Of a DNA stretch of 64,000 nt, positions 50,843 through 59,372 are shown piece by piece; positions within the stretch are counted from its first letter, which is position 1, and every line of letters starts with the position of its first letter. Under the pieces are notes generated by a model. The model was not told the origin of the DNA and made no database searches. It saw only the letters and a program-made list of their open reading frames with translations. A program made the translations under genes and the position numbers. The stretch is from the NCBI GenBank assembly GCA_964422295.1, contig CAYRAM010000001.1:186001-250000 (forward strand), given 5' to 3'. Source of the DNA: UBA12191 sp964422295. GTDB lineage: Bacteria > Planctomycetota > UBA8108 > UBA1146.

Positions 50843-51728
50843 CACCATCGGCAAATCTCCGACTCAGATGGCCTTCAAACGGCTGCGCAAGAATCTCCTG
50901 GCGATGTTGGGAGCAGCGGTGGTTCTTGTCGTCGTCTTTCTGGCGTTTTTTCCGTCCTGGGTCGTGCCGCGGCATGCGGATGGTTCGGGACCTTATGAGG
51001 CGGCGGAGCAGTTTCGCAGCGCCGAGACGTACCAGAAACCGCCGCAAACTCCGGGACATCCGCTCGGCACCGATGAACTGGGCCGCGATGTGTTGACCCG
51101 CATCGTTTACGGGGCGGGAATCTCGCTCCGAGTGGGGCTAGTGGGGACAGCAGTGGCGGTCCTCATTGGAATCATCCTGGGGAGCCTCGCCGGCTTTAAG
51201 GGTGGTCGTGTCGATATGCTCATCAGTCGCCTCACCGACACCTTTTTCGCATTTCCAAGCCTTCTGCTGACCATCGGGATACTTGCTGTATTTGAAAAGC
51301 CTAATGAGGTGGTGATCTTTGCCGCATTGGGCTTGGTGGGGTGGCCAGGTGTTGCCCGAATCGTGCGTGGCCAGGTGATCTCGCTGAGAGGAAGTGAATT
51401 CGTTCTCGGTGCCAGTGCATTGGGTCAAACCGATACCAAGATCCTGTTGCGGCATTTGCTTCCCAATTGCATGGGGCCCGTGGTCGTCGTTTCGACTCTG
51501 ATGATCGCTGGCAACATCCTCGCTGAAGCAGGTTTGTCCTTCCTGGGTATCGGACTTCCGCCCCCGAACCCCTCGTGGGGCCGGATGTTGGTCGACTCGA
51601 AGGAGTACTGGGTGGAGATGCCGTGGATGGGGATCTTCCCGGGCCTCGCCATCATGTTCACGGTGTTGGGTTTCAATCTCCTTGGAGACGGGCTCCGTGA
51701 CGCATTCGATCCGAAGATGAAGGATTGA
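50829..51728 (+). CDS. Peptide ABC transporter permease, OppC/DppC type (set B)
   Basis: 299 residues from ATG 50829 (GTG 50826 adjacent is possible), GAGG upstream. Standard topology: helix 1, HPLGTDELGRDVLTRIVYG, EAA loop EFVLGASALGQTDTKILLRH, and the end LGFNLLGDGLRDAFDPKMKD. Convergent with the set C permease; the stop codons are four bases apart. Confidence 0.94.
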   Translation: MTAVSTIGKSPTQMAFKRLRKNLLAMLGAAVVLVVVFLAFFPSWVVPRHADGSGPYEAAEQFRSAETYQKPPQTPGHPLGTDELGRDVLTRIVYGAGISLRVGLVGTAVAVLIGIILGSLAGFKGGRVDMLISRLTDTFFAFPSLLLTIGILAVFEKPNEVVIFAALGLVGWPGVARIVRGQVISLRGSEFVLGASALGQTDTKILLRHLLPNCMGPVVVVSTLMIAGNILAEAGLSFLGIGLPPPNPSWGRMLVDSKEYWVEMPWMGIFPGLAIMFTVLGFNLLGDGLRDAFDPKMKD

Positions 51729-51732
51729 TCCT

Positions 51733-52602
51733 TTAACGCTGTTTCGGATCGAGTTGTCTGCGCAATTGATCGCCGACCACATTCAGCGCCAGCAGCGTCA
51801 ATGCCAGCGCCAGGGATGGATACAAAATCAGCCACCAGGCGGTCTTGACCGGATTCAACACCTCGAAAGCATCCCTGGCGAGGGTTCCCCACGATACCGC
51901 CGGCGCTTGGACTCCCAGCCCCAGAAATGACAAGAACGCTTCAAAGAGAAGGACCCGTGGAATGATCAGGGTCATCGTCACGATGATGGTCGGCATCAGA
52001 TTGGGCAAGATTTCACGAGAGAGAATTCGCCGGGAAGGAACTCCCAGAGCTGTGGCTGCCAGAGCCCATTCCCTGCGTGCGAGGACTCGCGTCTCACCGC
52101 GCACCACCCTTGCCATCGGAGTCCAGTAGACGATTCCGAGAATGACGAAAAATACCCCGAGACCGCCTCCGGAGGCTTCCAGTGCGGTCCCTCTCATGGC
52201 GCTGGCGATGAGGATGACCAGGAACACCAAGGGAATGGAGTCGACGAGATCGACAACCCGCATCAACCAATGGTCCCTGCGATCACTTCCGCCTCCGGAA
52301 ACCAGGCCATAACCCACCCCGAGGATCAGAGCCGTCAATGCCCCTGCGAGACCGCAAGCGAGTGAGATCTGCGTCCCACGGAGAATTCTGCTGAAGAGGT
52401 CGCGGCCAAGAGCGTCGGTGCCGAACCAGTTTTGGGACGATGGCGAATGGAGCGCATTGGAAGAATTGGTTTGATGGGAGAGCTCCAGTGGCAGAAGCGG
52501 GATGACCAGGGCCGTGACGACGATGATCATCAACCACAAGAAGCCGATGGCGGTAATGGAGTCAGAGAAGAGGGATCGCAGGATCGGTCTTTGTGTTTTC
52601 AT
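51733..52602 (-). CDS. Peptide ABC transporter permease, OppC/DppC type (set C)
   Basis: 289 residues from ATG 52602, which overlaps the stop of the partner permease as ATGA; the frame stays open far upstream (to 53160) as a shadow of that partner. Standard elements: NWFGTDALGRDLFSRILRG, EAA loop EWALAATALGVPSRRILSRE, and end LALNVVGDQLRRQLDPKQR. Normal size. Confidence 0.93.
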   Translation of the reverse strand: MKTQRPILRSLFSDSITAIGFLWLMIIVVTALVIPLLPLELSHQTNSSNALHSPSSQNWFGTDALGRDLFSRILRGTQISLACGLAGALTALILGVGYGLVSGGGSDRRDHWLMRVVDLVDSIPLVFLVILIASAMRGTALEASGGGLGVFFVILGIVYWTPMARVVRGETRVLARREWALAATALGVPSRRILSREILPNLMPTIIVTMTLIIPRVLLFEAFLSFLGLGVQAPAVSWGTLARDAFEVLNPVKTAWWLILYPSLALALTLLALNVVGDQLRRQLDPKQR

Positions 52603-53519
52603 TCGATGACCCGCGCCCGTGGATCGAGCCACCCCATCAGCAAATCTCCCAACAAGGTCAACACTTGCAACAGGATGGTGTAGAGGAGCACCGCTCCGAG
52701 AACGAGCGGGTAATCGCGATTCATCGCTCCCTGAATGAAATGCATTCCGATGCCGGGGATTGCAAAGATCTGTTCGATGACCAGAGAACCGGTGAGCATC
52801 GCTGCCGCTGTCGGGCCGAGCGTTGAAGCGACAGGGATCGATGCGGGCCTGAGGCAGTGAAAGAACAGGGTGCCAATTTCTCCGCGTCCCTTGGCCCGAG
52901 CGGTACGGGCGAATTCCTCCTGCCCCGCTTCCAGCAGACCGCTGCGCAACAATCGGGCAACCTGGGCGGCGGGAGCGAGTGACAAGCAGATCACTGGCAG
53001 GATCACGGACATCGGTTGGGTCCAACCGGCGGGGGGGAATACCGGCATGCGGAAGGCAAAGAAGAGGATCAACAGACCGGCGATGACGTAGAGGGGAAGG
53101 GAAATCCCGAGGGAGACAAAGAGAGTCACCGCCCGATCGGGCCAGCGCCCCTGCTGCCACGCAGCGGTGACACCGAGGAGGAGCCCCAGCGAAACTCCCA
53201 AAAGCAATGCGAGAGTGCCCAGAAGGAAGGACGCAGGGATTCCTGCCGCAAGGATCGTGGCGACATCATGGTCCGGTTGACGGAGGGATGGCCCGGGATC
53301 CAGGGTGATCCATGCCCAACCCTGGTCGAGGTATTGTTGCCACAGCGGTTGATTCAATTGATATCGCGCTTCGATCGCCGCCTTGACCGCTTCTGGAGGA
53401 TCCCGTTCGGCATCGAAGGGTCCTCCAGGCGCAGAACGAATCACAAAAAACGAGATGGTGAAGACTGCCCAAATCGTGACCGCGGCTGCGAGGGATCGGC
53501 GTAAAAGGAATTGCATCAT
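52599..53519 (-). CDS. Peptide ABC transporter permease, OppB/DppB type (set C)
   Basis: 306 residues from ATG 53519 (MMQFLLRRSLAAAV), overlapping the stop of the binding protein gene. Standard: helix 1 then SAPGGPFDAERD, EAA loop EFARTARAKGRGEIGTLFFH and end LGDLLMGWLDPRARVIE. The sequence PGGPFDAER resembles OppB of oligopeptide systems. Confidence 0.93.
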   Translation of the reverse strand: MMQFLLRRSLAAAVTIWAVFTISFFVIRSAPGGPFDAERDPPEAVKAAIEARYQLNQPLWQQYLDQGWAWITLDPGPSLRQPDHDVATILAAGIPASFLLGTLALLLGVSLGLLLGVTAAWQQGRWPDRAVTLFVSLGISLPLYVIAGLLILFFAFRMPVFPPAGWTQPMSVILPVICLSLAPAAQVARLLRSGLLEAGQEEFARTARAKGRGEIGTLFFHCLRPASIPVASTLGPTAAAMLTGSLVIEQIFAIPGIGMHFIQGAMNRDYPLVLGAVLLYTILLQVLTLLGDLLMGWLDPRARVIE

Positions 53520-55243
53520 CGGCGATCCCATTTCAGTGCCCGAAGATCGTGCTGATCGAGGGGGTTGGCAAAATAGCCGCGCAGGTTGGGTGAAACCAGA
53601 TTGCTCGAGGTGGTTGACCACAAAGGCAGTACAGGTCCTCTTTCCAACAGTATTTTTTCAGCCTGCTGCCAGAGGCCCATTCGCTGCTGTGCATCCGCAG
53701 TGACCCGGGCCGACTCTACGAGTCGGTCGTACTCTGCATCACTCCAACTGGTGCGATTGTTGGTCGCCGTGGTGGTGAACAACTCAAGAAATGTCGCCGG
53801 ATCGGGATAGTCGGCGATCCAACTGCTGCGGCTGACGTCGTAGTCGACAGCGCGCTGGGTTTGCAGAAAGGTGCGCCACTCCATCGATCGGATCCGGGTT
53901 TCGATGCCCAACTCCCGTGCCCACGAGGATTGCATCCATTCGGCGACCAATGCATGGGTGGAACCACTGGAATGGAGAATCTCGAAGGAAGGGATCGGTT
54001 TTCCAGAATCTGATCCTGGAACGCGCCAACCGGCAGCGATCAGTTTTTGCCGTGCCAGATCGGGGTCATATCCGAGCAGCGGCCAGCGGTCGGTGGGAAC
54101 GGAAGTCGCTTCTACCGCCCCGTCGACCGTGGTTGCCATCGCTGAATAACCGGAAAAAGCGGAGTTCAGTTGAGCATTTCCACGTAGAGCGTGTGCATCG
54201 AGTGCCGGTTTCGGCCATGGCACAAATCCCCATGCCGGTTGAAGATTGCCTCCGAGAACTTCTTCACAGAGGGCGGTGCGGTCGAGACAAAGTGAGAGCG
54301 CACGGCGGATGGCAGGATCGTCGAATGGGGCTCTCTCAAAGTTCAGGCGGTAAAAGGAGATTCCCAGATAGGGATCAGTGCGCAGCGCTTCATTCCATTG
54401 CGGATCCTGTTGCAGGAATGGCATCAGTCCGGGGGGGACCCCGACCGCCCAATCGATGGATCCATGGGCAAAGAGATTTACGAGGGTGTTGCCGGATTCG
54501 ATGGCGAGAAAATCGATACGGTCCAACTGGATCTTCGCCGGCCCCCGGTAAGAGGGGGAGCGAGTCAGGCGAATTCGATCTCGCAGATCCCAGCGTTCCA
54601 ATTGCCACGGACCATTGGTGGGCACTCCGAGAGCTGCGCCATCCCTGCCCAGGAGGTGAACCGGTTGCAAAGGTGTCTGGGTGCACAAGAAGGGGAGCCA
54701 AGGCATCGGCCTGGTCAATTGGACCATCAGGGTCAGCGGATCGGGTGTTTCAATGCCGACACTTTCGCGGCGACCGGTTCCGTTGCGCCATTCGGCTGCA
54801 CCGATGATTCCTTCCAGCAAATCTCCATAAGGGGCGCCCCTTTGCGGATCGATCAGGTCGAGCCATGATCTGCGGAAATCGATCGCATTGAGGGGATCGC
54901 CATTCGACCACCGCAGCCCATCCTGGAGGAGAAAGGTCCACGTTTTTCCATCGGTGGAGACGCCCCAGGAGTGGGCGCAACCGGGGATCGGCTCCAGAGT
55001 CTGCGGATCGAGGAGGAGAAGACCTTCGTGGAGGGCCCGGATGATGCGGCCCTCGGGAATCCCGCTGGCGCGGTGAGGATGAAGGGATCCCGGATCGGTG
55101 CCATTGCCGATAACGAGATCGGCCCTCCCTGGCAAATCGGGCAATGCGACCCTGAGAAGGGCGAAAATCACGATTCCAAAGGTCGCCAGACCCGCCAATA
55201 CCGGCAAGCCTGTCCCGAAAATTTGAACCCGCCGGCCACTCAT
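53516..55243 (-). CDS. Peptide ABC transporter substrate-binding protein (set C)
   Basis: 575 residues from ATG 55243 with GGGGAG four to five bases upstream; the frame extends to 55504 but that part is low-quality and has no ribosome site. An N-terminal hydrophobic anchor (about 10-32) lacks a lipobox Cys, so it may be membrane-anchored rather than a lipoprotein. Family 5, OppA-like: GTDPGSLHPHRASGIPEGR, LQDGLRWSNGDPLNAIDFRR, RRALSLCLDRTALCEE and SSWIADYPDPATFLELF. Ligand unknown. Confidence 0.93.
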   Translation of the reverse strand: MSGRRVQIFGTGLPVLAGLATFGIVIFALLRVALPDLPGRADLVIGNGTDPGSLHPHRASGIPEGRIIRALHEGLLLLDPQTLEPIPGCAHSWGVSTDGKTWTFLLQDGLRWSNGDPLNAIDFRRSWLDLIDPQRGAPYGDLLEGIIGAAEWRNGTGRRESVGIETPDPLTLMVQLTRPMPWLPFLCTQTPLQPVHLLGRDGAALGVPTNGPWQLERWDLRDRIRLTRSPSYRGPAKIQLDRIDFLAIESGNTLVNLFAHGSIDWAVGVPPGLMPFLQQDPQWNEALRTDPYLGISFYRLNFERAPFDDPAIRRALSLCLDRTALCEEVLGGNLQPAWGFVPWPKPALDAHALRGNAQLNSAFSGYSAMATTVDGAVEATSVPTDRWPLLGYDPDLARQKLIAAGWRVPGSDSGKPIPSFEILHSSGSTHALVAEWMQSSWARELGIETRIRSMEWRTFLQTQRAVDYDVSRSSWIADYPDPATFLELFTTTATNNRTSWSDAEYDRLVESARVTADAQQRMGLWQQAEKILLERGPVLPLWSTTSSNLVSPNLRGYFANPLDQHDLRALKWDRR

Positions 55244-55287
55244 CCGCTCCCCTTTTCCCCGGGGATCATCGTCTCCCGCTTTTGATT

Positions 55288-55351
55288 CGGCAAGGGCAAG
55301 CCCTGTCTTCGCTTGCCGCAGCAGAGGGGGATCGGTATCCTGTCCCTCTGC
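55288..55351 (+). promoter_or_regulatory. Two adjacent strong hairpins in the divergent gap before the small basic protein gene
   Basis: Hairpin 1: CGGCAAG (55288-55294) pairs with CTTGCCG (55312-55318). Hairpin 2: GCAGAGGG (55321-55328) pairs with CCCTCTGC (55344-55351), with an inner stem GGAT/ATCC around loop CGGT and a 3-base bulge. They are two bases apart, 44 bases from the set C binding protein start and 151 bases before the small basic protein start. No T-run follows. A structured leader or small RNA is possible. Confidence 0.4.
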
Positions 55352-55502
55352 TCGGTAATTCCTCGAAGGGGGAGTTCTGTGAGCATTTTCTGTTTGAGTC
55401 TGTGGCAAAAAATTTGTCACTGCAGATCGCCGCGCGCCGCTTCCGGTTTTCGGAGGTCGGGATTGCGTCAGTGCCAGCAGAGTGGCAGCGAAAGATAACA
55501 TC

Positions 55503-55733
55503 ATGTCGATTCACAAGTCCTTGAAGACCGGTTCAGGAATCGGGGGAACCCGAAACGTCCTCACCCGCTACGAGCGCATCCTCCAGATGGAATCACAGGG
55601 TCGATTCAATGAGGAGGAGGACAGCCCCATCGGGTTGCCGAAGACCCGGGTTCTCAAGGTGAAGAAGCGCGCCAAGAAGAAGAAAGAGAAGGAAAAAGAA
55701 GAGACAGAGGAGGCGGAATCCACCGAGTCCTGA
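55503..55733 (+). CDS. Small basic protein of the PVC-group type
   Basis: 76 residues from ATG 55503. The opening MSIHKSLKTGSGIGGTRNVL, then TRYERILQME and SPIGLPKTRVLKVKK, match from memory the small basic protein family (TIGR04137-like) reported in Planctomycetes, Verrucomicrobia and Chlamydiae. The C-terminal 25 residues are a Lys then Glu/Ser low-complexity tail. The name of that family hints at an rRNA link; its actual role is not known to me. It stands alone between two transporter sets and is the best single clue to the phylum. The start lacks a clear Shine-Dalgarno, and in-frame codons upstream exist. Confidence 0.8.
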   Translation: MSIHKSLKTGSGIGGTRNVLTRYERILQMESQGRFNEEEDSPIGLPKTRVLKVKKRAKKKKEKEKEETEEAESTES

Positions 55734-55753
55734 TTCGGTATTTCTGTTGCCGT

Positions 55754-55779
55754 CACTTCCCGGTGATATCCCGGAAGTG
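55754..55779 (+). terminator. Hairpin after the small basic protein gene
   Basis: CACTTCC (55754-55760) pairs with GGAAGTG (55773-55779), 20 bases after the stop, with an inner GG/CC pair. A pyrimidine-rich stretch (CTGCTTCCACTCTTTTC) follows but not a clean T-run. Possible terminator or transcript end. Confidence 0.35.
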
Positions 55780-55904
55780 CTGCTTCCACTCTTTTCATCT
55801 TTCATCCCTCTGAGTCCCTCTTGGCTCCTCTTCATGGTCGTTCACCCTGGCAGGCGGAGTTCCTGCCTGAAAAGCAATTACCCGAACCCGCCCGGAGGTA
55901 CGCC

Positions 55905-57770
55905 ATGCGCAAATCCGCCATCTCCACGTTCGTCCTTTTTCTGGTCCTTCTGTCGACGGCGCTTTTTCTGAGTCCTGGATCTCTGCTGGCGGATTACACC
56001 ACCGTGGAGATCGACGGCCGTACTTGGACTACCAATGAAAATTTTGATCCGATCGGGAGTCGAGATGCGGTCCACGGGGGAGAGTTGCGCACAAACATCC
56101 CCAATTTCCTGCCGACGCTGCGAAGGGATGGTCCCAACTCCAATCTCACGACGATTACCGACATGTACGCACTGACACATGAGTTTTTGTTGCGGATCCA
56201 TCCGGAAACTTTGGAGTGGCTGCCCCGGCTCGCTTCCCACTGGATCATCGAGGAGAAGGAGGATCATCAGGTCTTCTGGTATCGCATCGATGAGCGGGCC
56301 CGCTATTCGGATGGAACTCCGGTGACCGCTGATGATGTTCTCGCTTCCTTTGAGCACATCGTTGATCCGGACATCAAGGATCCAATGAGTTCGAACCTAT
56401 ACAACGAATACTATGAAACTCCGGTGGTCCATGACGAGAGAACCCTTTCCGTCAAGACGAAAAAGAAAGCCTGGCGCACCTTCCTTTACTTCTCTGCCAG
56501 TTTGGTGATCTATCCTGCCAAACAGATTCGTATCCCGGGGGATGTTTACCTCGATGAGTTTAACTGGAAGATGATCCCGGGGTCCGGGCCTTACGAGTTG
56601 CGAGAAGACAGCATCCAGCAGGAGATTTCCGTCACCCTTTATCGTAAGGAAGATTGGTGGGGTCGGCAGACTCGCAGCGCTAAGGGGCTGTTTAACTTCG
56701 ACAAGATCCAACTGATTGTCGTCCGGGATCGGGAGTTGGCTTTCGAAAAATTCAAAGCGGGTGAACTCGATTATTACGACGTACTGCGGGCCCAACGTTG
56801 GGCAGAGGAAACCGGGTTCGAGTCGGTTCAAAAAGGCTGGATCCAGAAGCGCAAAGTATACAACGAGAAAGCCCAGTCATTTTCCGGATACATGCTCAAT
56901 ATGCGGGAATGGCCTTTCGACGACAAAAATGTTCGCATGGCATTCTGCTATGGGTTCGATCGCAAGACCCTCTTCGACAAACTCTTCTTTAACCAATACG
57001 AGTACATCGACAGTTATTACCCTGGCGGGCGTTGGGGCAATCCAAAAAATCGAAAGGTGCGCTATAATCCCAAGAGAGCGGAGCGCTTTCTCGATCGGGC
57101 CGGCTATACCCAGAGGGACGCCAATGGCATTCGAGTCCATGAAGAGACCGGCAAGGCTCTGTCATTCACACTGGAATACGGTTTTTCATCTTCCACCAGA
57201 ATCCATCAAGTGGTGGCTGAAGGGCTCCGAAAAATCGGCATCGAGATGAAACTGGAGTTGATGGACTATAATGCCCTGATGAAGAAGGTCAGTGAGCGTC
57301 AATTTGTTCTTCATTCACAGGCTTGGAGGGGGATTCTCTTCCCCAATCCTTTGACCTCGTGGCACAGCAAACTTGCCAATGAATCCTACAACAACAATAT
57401 TTCGGGTTTCGCAAGTGAAGAGGTGGATCGCCTCATGGAGGCTTATGACAAAACCTTTGATCTGGATGAGCAGACGCAAATCATGCAGGAGATCGACGGA
57501 TTGATCTTCAAGGAACACCCGGTTGCGTTGAGCTGGTATGGTCCTTTTGAAAGGGTCTTGTCGTGGAATCGATTCGGCGTGCCCGGGACTGTGATCACTC
57601 GCACAGATGACTCCAATATCATTTGGAGTCTATGGTGGACGACCCCAGAGCTGAACGAGAGGCTGAAGAAGGCACGTGAAAATGGGACATCTCTGCCACA
57701 GGTTCCCGATGTTTTCGATCCTTGGGGAGTCAAGGAGCGCATGGAGTCTGCGGAGAAGGCTTCCGAATAG
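55905..57770 (+). CDS. Peptide ABC transporter substrate-binding protein, YejA-like (set D)
   Basis: 621 residues from ATG 55905, preceded by GGAGGT at seven bases; the frame opens earlier at 55821. A cleavable signal (about 5-28, ending SLLADY) without lipobox, so probably soluble outside the membrane. Family 5 with YejA-like traits: FWYRIDERARYSDGTPVTAD, MIPGSGPYELRED, NVRMAFCYGFDRKTLFDKLF and the SKLANESYNNNISGF stretch. Binds peptides or similar; specificity unknown. Permeases follow after 58 bases. Confidence 0.93.
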   Translation: MRKSAISTFVLFLVLLSTALFLSPGSLLADYTTVEIDGRTWTTNENFDPIGSRDAVHGGELRTNIPNFLPTLRRDGPNSNLTTITDMYALTHEFLLRIHPETLEWLPRLASHWIIEEKEDHQVFWYRIDERARYSDGTPVTADDVLASFEHIVDPDIKDPMSSNLYNEYYETPVVHDERTLSVKTKKKAWRTFLYFSASLVIYPAKQIRIPGDVYLDEFNWKMIPGSGPYELREDSIQQEISVTLYRKEDWWGRQTRSAKGLFNFDKIQLIVVRDRELAFEKFKAGELDYYDVLRAQRWAEETGFESVQKGWIQKRKVYNEKAQSFSGYMLNMREWPFDDKNVRMAFCYGFDRKTLFDKLFFNQYEYIDSYYPGGRWGNPKNRKVRYNPKRAERFLDRAGYTQRDANGIRVHEETGKALSFTLEYGFSSSTRIHQVVAEGLRKIGIEMKLELMDYNALMKKVSERQFVLHSQAWRGILFPNPLTSWHSKLANESYNNNISGFASEEVDRLMEAYDKTFDLDEQTQIMQEIDGLIFKEHPVALSWYGPFERVLSWNRFGVPGTVITRTDDSNIIWSLWWTTPELNERLKKARENGTSLPQVPDVFDPWGVKERMESAEKASE

Positions 57771-57828
57771 CCGAACCACCGATGAACCTGACCCCCGTCA
57801 CCCAACTTAATCGAGACCAGGGCCGCCG

Positions 57829-59364
57829 ATGAGCGGCATGGGGACCTACTTTGCCCGGCGCTTGTTGTTGGTTCCGATCACTTTTTTGGTGATCACATTC
57901 TTGGTATACGCGATTCTCCGTGTGACCCCCGGGGGGCCCATCGAGCAGTTGGAGAATCAAATGCGTGCCTCTGCAGCAGGAGAAGCCGGTGGGGGGGCTG
58001 GGGGTCTCGGTGGTACCGACATCGGTCTCGATGAGAAAGCCCGCGAAGAGTTGCAAGCCTACTACAATCTCGATCAGCCGATTCCCATCGCCTACTTGCA
58101 GTGGTTGGGAGTTTATCCTCGAAAGGATCGATCTCCGGTCGCTCTGGCTGAGCGTCAAAAGTTTCCCGATTTCTGGGCTCTTGTAGATGATGCGTGGGTC
58201 CACTTTCGGAATACAGAAGATGATTTTGAGAAATCGCTGCAAAAAAGTGGTGCCGATTTTCGCGGTTCGACGATGTTGGTGGTGGTCACCGAGGCGCCTT
58301 CAGGTGAAGAAGCGTTTTATCAGCGTGCCGAAGAGTTGCTCGCCAACGGCCTGTCATCCAGGGAGGCTCTGAAACGCCATCTGGAATCGAAGGATTGGCA
58401 GCTGAGCGGTACCCGAATGCTGAGACCGCTGTCCGAGGCGGATGTTCAATCCGATCCAGAGCTGGCGAAACTGGCGAAATTGTTTGCGGAAAAAGATCAG
58501 GCATTCAGTGACCTCAACGAGATTCTCTCCGAAAAGAGCATGGAGGCGAGCCGACGTGGATCGTATTACAACGTCGAGGTGGGCTATAGTGGAATCATCC
58601 AAGGGGATTTTGGCCGTTCTTTTACTTACAACGAGGATGCCCTCGAAGTCATTACTCAAAAGTTTCCAATTTCCATCTATTTCGGTTTGATCGGATACCT
58701 GGCGACATGGTTGATCTGCATCCCGTTGGGGATCGGCAAGGCGGTTCATCACCGGGGACTCTTTGACACCAGTACGAGCATTCTGGTCTTTCTCGGTTAC
58801 GCCACACCCGGTTTCGTGGCTTGTTTGTTGCTGCTGGTTTTGCTGGGTGGGGGAACCTATTGGAATTTGGTGCCCCTCGGTGGCTTTCGCTCTGAAGGCT
58901 GGGATCAGTGGTGGCAGCAGGGGGATTACTGGCGCTGCATCAAGGATCAGGTTCACCACACATTGGTGCCGATGTTTGGTTATCTGGTCGGTTCTTTCGC
59001 CAGTATGACGGTGCTGATGAAAAACTCCCTCCTGGAAAATTTCGGTGCTGATTATGTGCGAACCGCATTCGCCAAGGGATTGCCTGAGGGGCGTGTCATT
59101 TACGTTCATGCATTGCGGAATTCCCTGATTCCCATCACTGCGGGAATCGGTCACTTCCTCGGCATCATCTTTGCAGGTTCATTTCTGATTGAAAAGGTGT
59201 GCAACATTCCCGGTATGGGATTGCTCGGATTCGAATCTATTATCCGTCGGGATTACCCCATCATTTTGGCGACCTTGGTCTTTGGAGTTTTGATCAGGCT
59301 GACCGGCAATATTCTCAGTGATTTCATATGGGCGGCCATCGACCCCAGAATTCGGTTCAAGTAG
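57829..59364 (+). CDS. Peptide ABC transporter permease, OppB/YejB type, with very large insertion (set D)
   Basis: 511 residues against ~310-360 in relatives. Helix 1 (about 12-32) and VTPGGPIEQLENQM are normal, then a Gly/Ala-rich run (GEAGGGAGGLGG) and a long hydrophilic segment up to about residue 275, outside by topology. Part of it recalls YejB (YNLDQPIPIAYLQWLGVYPR). Permease core from about 280 (FPISIYFGLIGYLATWLI), EAA loop DYVRTAFAKGLPEGRVIYVH, end IWAAIDPRIRFK. Extra region includes RAEELLANGLSSREALKRHL, possibly helical. Function of the insert unknown. Confidence 0.92.
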   Translation: MSGMGTYFARRLLLVPITFLVITFLVYAILRVTPGGPIEQLENQMRASAAGEAGGGAGGLGGTDIGLDEKAREELQAYYNLDQPIPIAYLQWLGVYPRKDRSPVALAERQKFPDFWALVDDAWVHFRNTEDDFEKSLQKSGADFRGSTMLVVVTEAPSGEEAFYQRAEELLANGLSSREALKRHLESKDWQLSGTRMLRPLSEADVQSDPELAKLAKLFAEKDQAFSDLNEILSEKSMEASRRGSYYNVEVGYSGIIQGDFGRSFTYNEDALEVITQKFPISIYFGLIGYLATWLICIPLGIGKAVHHRGLFDTSTSILVFLGYATPGFVACLLLLVLLGGGTYWNLVPLGGFRSEGWDQWWQQGDYWRCIKDQVHHTLVPMFGYLVGSFASMTVLMKNSLLENFGADYVRTAFAKGLPEGRVIYVHALRNSLIPITAGIGHFLGIIFAGSFLIEKVCNIPGMGLLGFESIIRRDYPIILATLVFGVLIRLTGNILSDFIWAAIDPRIRFK

Positions 59365-59372
59365 GCGATACG

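Noticed and set aside
51733..53160. 475-codon version of the set C OppC-type permease
   Set aside because: The first ~186 codons are the partner permease gene read in another frame; the real start is ATG 52602.
53917..54807. 296-codon plus-strand frame
   Set aside because: Antisense to the set C binding protein; Arg/Ser/Pro-rich with no motif.
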